From assembly GCA_947258755.1 (NCBI GenBank), contig CAMYJO010000036.1, forward strand, positions 1-49,505: 49,505 nt of DNA. Direction: 5' to 3'. Position numbers and translations under genes: made by a program. The number at the start of each line of letters is the position of its first letter. Position 1 is the stretch's first letter. Shown here one piece after another: positions 46,234 through 49,505 of the stretch. The notes under the pieces were generated by a model. It was given only the letters and a program-made list of their open reading frames with translations, ran no database searches and was not told where the DNA came from. This stretch comes from an uncultured Gammaproteobacteria bacterium. GTDB lineage: Bacteria; Pseudomonadota; Gammaproteobacteria; JAADHQ01.

Positions 46234-48033
46234 CTATATCTCCAGGCCCGGGTTTGCGCCCAGCCCCTTGATCTTGGGTTCATTGAACTCGGAGATCTTG
46301 ACCACGGTCTTCTGGTTGCGCAGGTACTCGGAAACGACATCCCAGATCGGGCGACCTTCAAGCGGTTGGGCGACGCTGGCCCAGCCTGCGACCATGTAGC
46401 TCTTGCCCGGCATGATCTTGTCGCCATTCAGTTCCATATCGGTGATACGCTTGCCAATGGTCTCGGTCGGGTCGATCGCAAATTTGAGTCCGCCAACACG
46501 CACCATGTCACCGCCCTGCTGGTAGTAAGGGTCGGTGTTAAAGATATTGTCAGCGACATCTTCGAGGACCGTCTTGATGAATTCACCGGTCATTTCATTG
46601 CGGGTAACGACGGGGTAGGTCAGACCGGTCTGGGTCATGACGTGATCGAAGGTGATGTCCTGACCTGGAAGTACGCTGACACCCCAGCGGAAGCCCGGGG
46701 AGAAGGCGATTTCGGCATCCTGCACTTCCATCAAGGCATCACAGATCAGCTGGTCAAAAGTACCGTTGAAGTTGCCGCGTCGATATAACAGGTCGCCGGC
46801 AACGGCCAGTTTCTCATCCAGTTTTTTCTTCATGTTGAAGGTCTTGCCTTCGAAGGTAACATCCTGGTCGCGGACCTGAGTAATATAGTTGGCCATCGTG
46901 GTGTCCGGTTCGATCAGGTTCGAGAATACCGGCAACATCTTGAAGCGGAAATCACGGACCTTGCCGTTTTTGACATCAAAGTCCAGTACCGACAAGAATT
47001 TACCATTCGATCCGGAGTTGATGACCAGGGTCTTGCCACCGGGATTGCTGACTTCAACCGGTGCCGGGATGGCGTCATGGGTATGTCCACCCATGATAGC
47101 GTCAACACCGGTGACCCGACTGGCCATCTTCAGATCGACATCCATGCCGTTGTGAGACAGGACGACAACGACCTGGGCGCCTTCGCCACGGGCTTTGTCG
47201 ACCATTTCCTGCATGTTTTCATCACGGATACCGAAGCTCCAGTTGGGAACCATGTAGCTGGGATTGGCGATCGGTGTATACGGGAATGCCTGGCCGATAA
47301 TGGCAACCGGGATACCATTGATCTCCTTGATGGTATAGGGCTTGAACACGGCCTCTTCGAACTCACGATCGACGATGTTCTGCGCTACGAAATCAATATG
47401 CCCTTCAAAATCGTTCTCGATGACTTCCTTGACGCGGTTGGCGCCGTAGGTGAATTCCCAGTGGCCGGTCATGACATCGACGCCGAGCAGCTTCTGGGCG
47501 TCGATCATATCTTGTGCGTTGGTCCACACCGCCGTGCCGGAACCGCCACCCCAGGTGTCACCACCATCCAGTAATAGAGAGCCGGGTCGTGATGCGCGTA
47601 CGCTCTTGACCAGAGTCGCCAAATGGGCAAAACCACCGACAGCGCCATATTGCTGCGCGGCTTCGGTGAAATTCAGGTAGGTGAAGGCATGGGCGTCTAT
47701 GCTGTTTTTATCGATGCCGAAATGTTTCAGGAAGGCATCGCCAACTAGGTGCGGAGGGTTGCCTTTCATACCGGCAATGCCGATATTGACGTTGGGCTCA
47801 CGGAAATAGATCGGTAACAGCTGACCGTGGCAATCGGTGTAATGCATCAGTGATACATTACCGAAGGCAGGTATTTCATACATATCGCTCGGGGCAGTTG
47901 CGGCCTTGATGCCACCTGGTGTGCTAACGCCACCCTGGCCGCTTTCAGAACCTGAATCACATGCAGCCAGATTGAAGCCTGCCGCACTGGCGACTGCTAG
48001 CATTTGCATAAACTCACGACGGGACATATTCAT
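46234..48033 (-). CDS. soxB: Thiosulfohydrolase SoxB
   Basis: The protein has 599 residues. The N-terminus has a Tat signal (S-R5-R6-E-F-M) that ends in a lipobox-like LAAC25, so it may be a Tat-exported lipoprotein with Asp at +2. The 5'-nucleotidase fold supplies two metal sites: MHYTDCHGQLLP, LLLDGGDTWGGGSGT (SoxB hallmark), MTGHWEFTYG, VVLSHNGMDVD and GGHTHDAIPAP. It releases sulfate from the SoxYZ-bound sulfonate. A GAGGAG site precedes the ATG by about 8 nt. It is separated from soxA by a terminator and so has its own promoter. Confidence 0.97.
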   Translation of the reverse strand: MNMSRREFMQMLAVASAAGFNLAACDSGSESGQGGVSTPGGIKAATAPSDMYEIPAFGNVSLMHYTDCHGQLLPIYFREPNVNIGIAGMKGNPPHLVGDAFLKHFGIDKNSIDAHAFTYLNFTEAAQQYGAVGGFAHLATLVKSVRASRPGSLLLDGGDTWGGGSGTAVWTNAQDMIDAQKLLGVDVMTGHWEFTYGANRVKEVIENDFEGHIDFVAQNIVDREFEEAVFKPYTIKEINGIPVAIIGQAFPYTPIANPSYMVPNWSFGIRDENMQEMVDKARGEGAQVVVVLSHNGMDVDLKMASRVTGVDAIMGGHTHDAIPAPVEVSNPGGKTLVINSGSNGKFLSVLDFDVKNGKVRDFRFKMLPVFSNLIEPDTTMANYITQVRDQDVTFEGKTFNMKKKLDEKLAVAGDLLYRRGNFNGTFDQLICDALMEVQDAEIAFSPGFRWGVSVLPGQDITFDHVMTQTGLTYPVVTRNEMTGEFIKTVLEDVADNIFNTDPYYQQGGDMVRVGGLKFAIDPTETIGKRITDMELNGDKIMPGKSYMVAGWASVAQPLEGRPIWDVVSEYLRNQKTVVKISEFNEPKIKGLGANPGLEI

Positions 48034-48358
48034 TATTCAAGCTCCTCAAAAAAAATCTGTGATCCGGCATGCCTAATCCTGTTCAATCCGGAAGATCGGG
48101 GGTGGATAGTTTACTGTCAGGTTTTTTAAATTCCTGGCATGCGGGTCTTTAATTGTGAAAAATTCAGTATCGCAAATATACCTTTTGTACCCGGCGATTT
48201 CTACTAAAAATCGTCAATAAACCTGTTTTTATTGGGGCGGCATAGCGGGCTGCTTTGATTTCAGGGCTGATTTGATGGTGTGGGTAACTATGCCGGCGTT
48301 TTTAGTCAGTGTCAGAACCAGGACGGTGGCGTGTTGGGTGATATGAACAGGGGGGCAT
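48034..48358 (-). promoter_or_regulatory. soxB upstream region, no gene
   Basis: A 325-nt non-coding stretch upstream of soxB on the minus strand. It contains AT-rich blocks, a 6-bp inverted repeat CGATTT/AAATCG (48195-48213), and a direct repeat CGCATGCC/GGCATGCC. One weak sigma-70 candidate is TTGCGA with TTAAAG 17 nt downstream (about 48150-48178). No gene or known riboswitch was recognised. Confidence 0.4.
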
Positions 48359-48386
48359 AAAAAAACCCGGCCTAAGGCCGGGTTTT
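48359..48386 (-). terminator. Intrinsic terminator after soxA
   Basis: CCCGGCC-TTA-GGCCGGG on the minus strand, followed by a run of T (complement of the A-run at 48358-48365). It starts about 23 nt after the soxA stop. It would stop the soxZ-soxA transcript before soxB. Confidence 0.9.
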
Positions 48387-48408
48387 GCTGTCAATGAAGC
48401 CCTAGTGA

Positions 48409-49287
48409 TTACTGACGCAGGGCAGGTCCATTAACTTCAAGCCCATTACTCATGTAAGTATGGAAATACTCAAGAGCATTGTACTCGTCTTTCTGTGCCT
48501 TGAACGGCTTGGCACGGACCTGCTTGTTACAACCACCGTAACGGCGTTGGATTGTACCAAAACCGCGTGTAGGTCCGCGTTTGCCTTTGGCTTCACTCTT
48601 CTTCGCCCATTTTTTACGCCAGACAGGGAAGTGAGTGATATGACCAATCGCAGGGCTCAGCAGGTTACCACGCGCCATATTACCTGATTGATATACATGG
48701 CAATCGGCACAGGAGAAGTTCAGCTGACCGCGTTTGGCATAAAAGTGGCGTTTGCCTCTTTCGTAAATAGCCAGAGCACGTGGGTCATTCGGTACCTTGA
48801 TGTCGACTTTGTTACCGCGTGACGTGAAAGACATGTAGGCTGAAATAGCTGCTATCTTGCCTTTCTTCCAACCCAGTTTCTCCTCACCGTTGTCGATGCG
48901 ACATTTATTGATGGCCCCTTCCAGAGTAACGATCTTGCCGGATTTTGCATCAAAGCGAGGGTAGTTTTGACGAATGCCGATGCCGTTGTTTTCGAAGCAG
49001 CTTGCATAGGTTTTGCCGTTCTTGAAAGGCTTGTTAAACAGCTCCTTACCAAGGGCAACACCGTCCTCATACGCAGGTGCAAAGTCTTCAAACTCTAACC
49101 ACGCATCACGACGAGCCGTATCAATGGAATAGATGCCATCTTTGAAGTCAGCCATTTTGACATTGGGGAATCGCTTTTGAAAGTAAGACCTGAACGCTTG
49201 TAAATCTCCGCTAGGACTCGCCATTGCCAATAAAGGCGCGCCGGCAGCAATGCTGAAAGCGGTAGCGATTAGTAGGATTTTTTTCAT
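48409..49287 (-). CDS. soxA: Sulfur-oxidation c-type cytochrome SoxA (monoheme)
   Basis: The protein has 292 residues. The ATG at 49287 has GGAGG about 5 nt upstream; the longer frame is rejected. A signal peptide ends near AMA-SPSG. There is a single heme site, C193-A-D-C196-H197. The N-terminal region keeps two cysteines (C97 and C129) but no CxxCH, so this is the one-heme SoxA type. The distal ligand Cys is C253 in RRYGGCNKQVRAKPF. With SoxX it conjugates thiosulfate to the SoxYZ carrier. soxZ lies 46 nt upstream; soxX is outside the window or elsewhere. Confidence 0.96.
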   Translation of the reverse strand: MKKILLIATAFSIAAGAPLLAMASPSGDLQAFRSYFQKRFPNVKMADFKDGIYSIDTARRDAWLEFEDFAPAYEDGVALGKELFNKPFKNGKTYASCFENNGIGIRQNYPRFDAKSGKIVTLEGAINKCRIDNGEEKLGWKKGKIAAISAYMSFTSRGNKVDIKVPNDPRALAIYERGKRHFYAKRGQLNFSCADCHVYQSGNMARGNLLSPAIGHITHFPVWRKKWAKKSEAKGKRGPTRGFGTIQRRYGGCNKQVRAKPFKAQKDEYNALEYFHTYMSNGLEVNGPALRQ

Positions 49288-49333
49288 TTTTTCCTCCAGT
49301 ATTCTCTTTGGATTTTGCCTGCTTAAAGGCGCC

Positions 49334-49505
49334 TTATTTGACTGTGACGGTATGTGAATCGCTGGCACCGGTATTATCGTTCCAGCTGATCTTCACACTG
49401 TCGCCAGCAGCAGCGCCCTTGAACTTCATCGACAGGTAAGGATTGGCAGAAATCGCCGCGCCCCAGTCTGCATCCAGAACGTTCTTGCCATTGTGCTCGA
49501 CAGTC
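49334..49505 (-). CDS. soxZ: SoxZ carrier subunit, C-terminal part (cut by window edge)
   Basis: The last 56 codons are visible, in frame to the TAA at 49334-49336. They read as VLDADWGAAISANPYLSMKF, then KGAAAGDSVKISWND and the end SDSHTVTVK, matching the SoxZ C-terminus (NPY/PYL-x-F-x-F/KG...D-x-I/VK-x-SW-x-DN-x-G). SoxZ dimerises with SoxY, whose C-terminal Cys arm carries the sulfur intermediates. It precedes soxA in the same direction. Confidence 0.9.
   Translation of the reverse strand, partial: TVEHNGKNVLDADWGAAISANPYLSMKFKGAAAGDSVKISWNDNTGASDSHTVTVK

Overview
The window reads as a chromosomal segment of a sulfur-oxidising gammaproteobacterium, probably marine or sediment-dwelling. 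The evidence is the gene set: soxZ, soxA and soxB, a two-cysteine DsrC/TusE protein, a YeeE/YedE sulfur transporter, glycolate oxidase, minor pilins with PilY1, and a housekeeping block whose order matches Pseudomonas (ispB, rplU, rpmA, obgE, proB, rpsT, murJ, ribF, ileS, lspA, fkpB, pil genes, ispH). No genus can be named from this, and no prophage, integrase, transposase or CRISPR array was seen.

Layout. Positions 1-3354: the start of a divergent gene, a structured intergenic region with a PhoP-box-like direct repeat, then an operon-like run of glycine-zipper envelope protein, PepSY protein, and a PhoP/PhoQ-like regulator and kinase. 3421-5197: mazG, a YkgJ-type cysteine-cluster protein, and dsrC/tusE. 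5655-8093: ammonium transporter, tRNA-Pro(CGG) and ispB. 8287-19043: rplU-rpmA, obgE, proB, rpsT (opposite strand), murJ, ribF, ileS, lspA, fkpB. 19486-26567: a minor-pilin operon on the minus strand (fimT, pilV, pilW, pilX, pilY1, pilE), followed by ispH and thiO on the plus strand. 29065-32266: an Irr-like Fur-family regulator and a membrane GGDEF-EAL protein. 32334-36065: glcD-glcE-glcF with glcF broken into two overlapping frames. 36135-40853: a MacA-like adaptor, an ABC ATPase, two FtsX/MacB-type permeases, and a universal stress protein. 41029-44582: an XRE regulator, nadC, a retropepsin-like protease, queE and queC. 44728-49505: YeeE/YedE transporter, tRNA-Lys(TTT), soxB, soxA and the 3' end of soxZ.

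The most unusual feature is a family of six composite non-coding repeats at 5.2-19.5 kb (called elements A-F here). Each sits directly against the stop codon of a plus-strand gene. The full-size copies have three nested symmetric layers. The outer layer is a purine-rich/pyrimidine-rich tract built from degenerate 7-nt units of the type TTKHMYC. The middle layer is a pair of inverted REP-like palindromes (core GCGGYC-CTT-GRCCGC). The inner layer is inverted arrays of another 7-nt unit, CTMGCYA/AGTRGCK, around a central palindrome. Some tracts run into reading frames and supply the last codons of obgE, proB and fkpB. Two copies flank proB as a near-identical inverted pair. No copy was seen in the remaining 30 kb. 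REP doublets are a known class; the heptad-built tracts and stop-codon positioning are what merit attention.

Functionally the window joins cell-envelope sensing, translation and isoprenoid housekeeping, pilus-based attachment, c-di-GMP signalling, glycolate oxidation and periplasmic thiosulfate oxidation. All functions are inferred from recognisable motifs and gene order; no database search was run.
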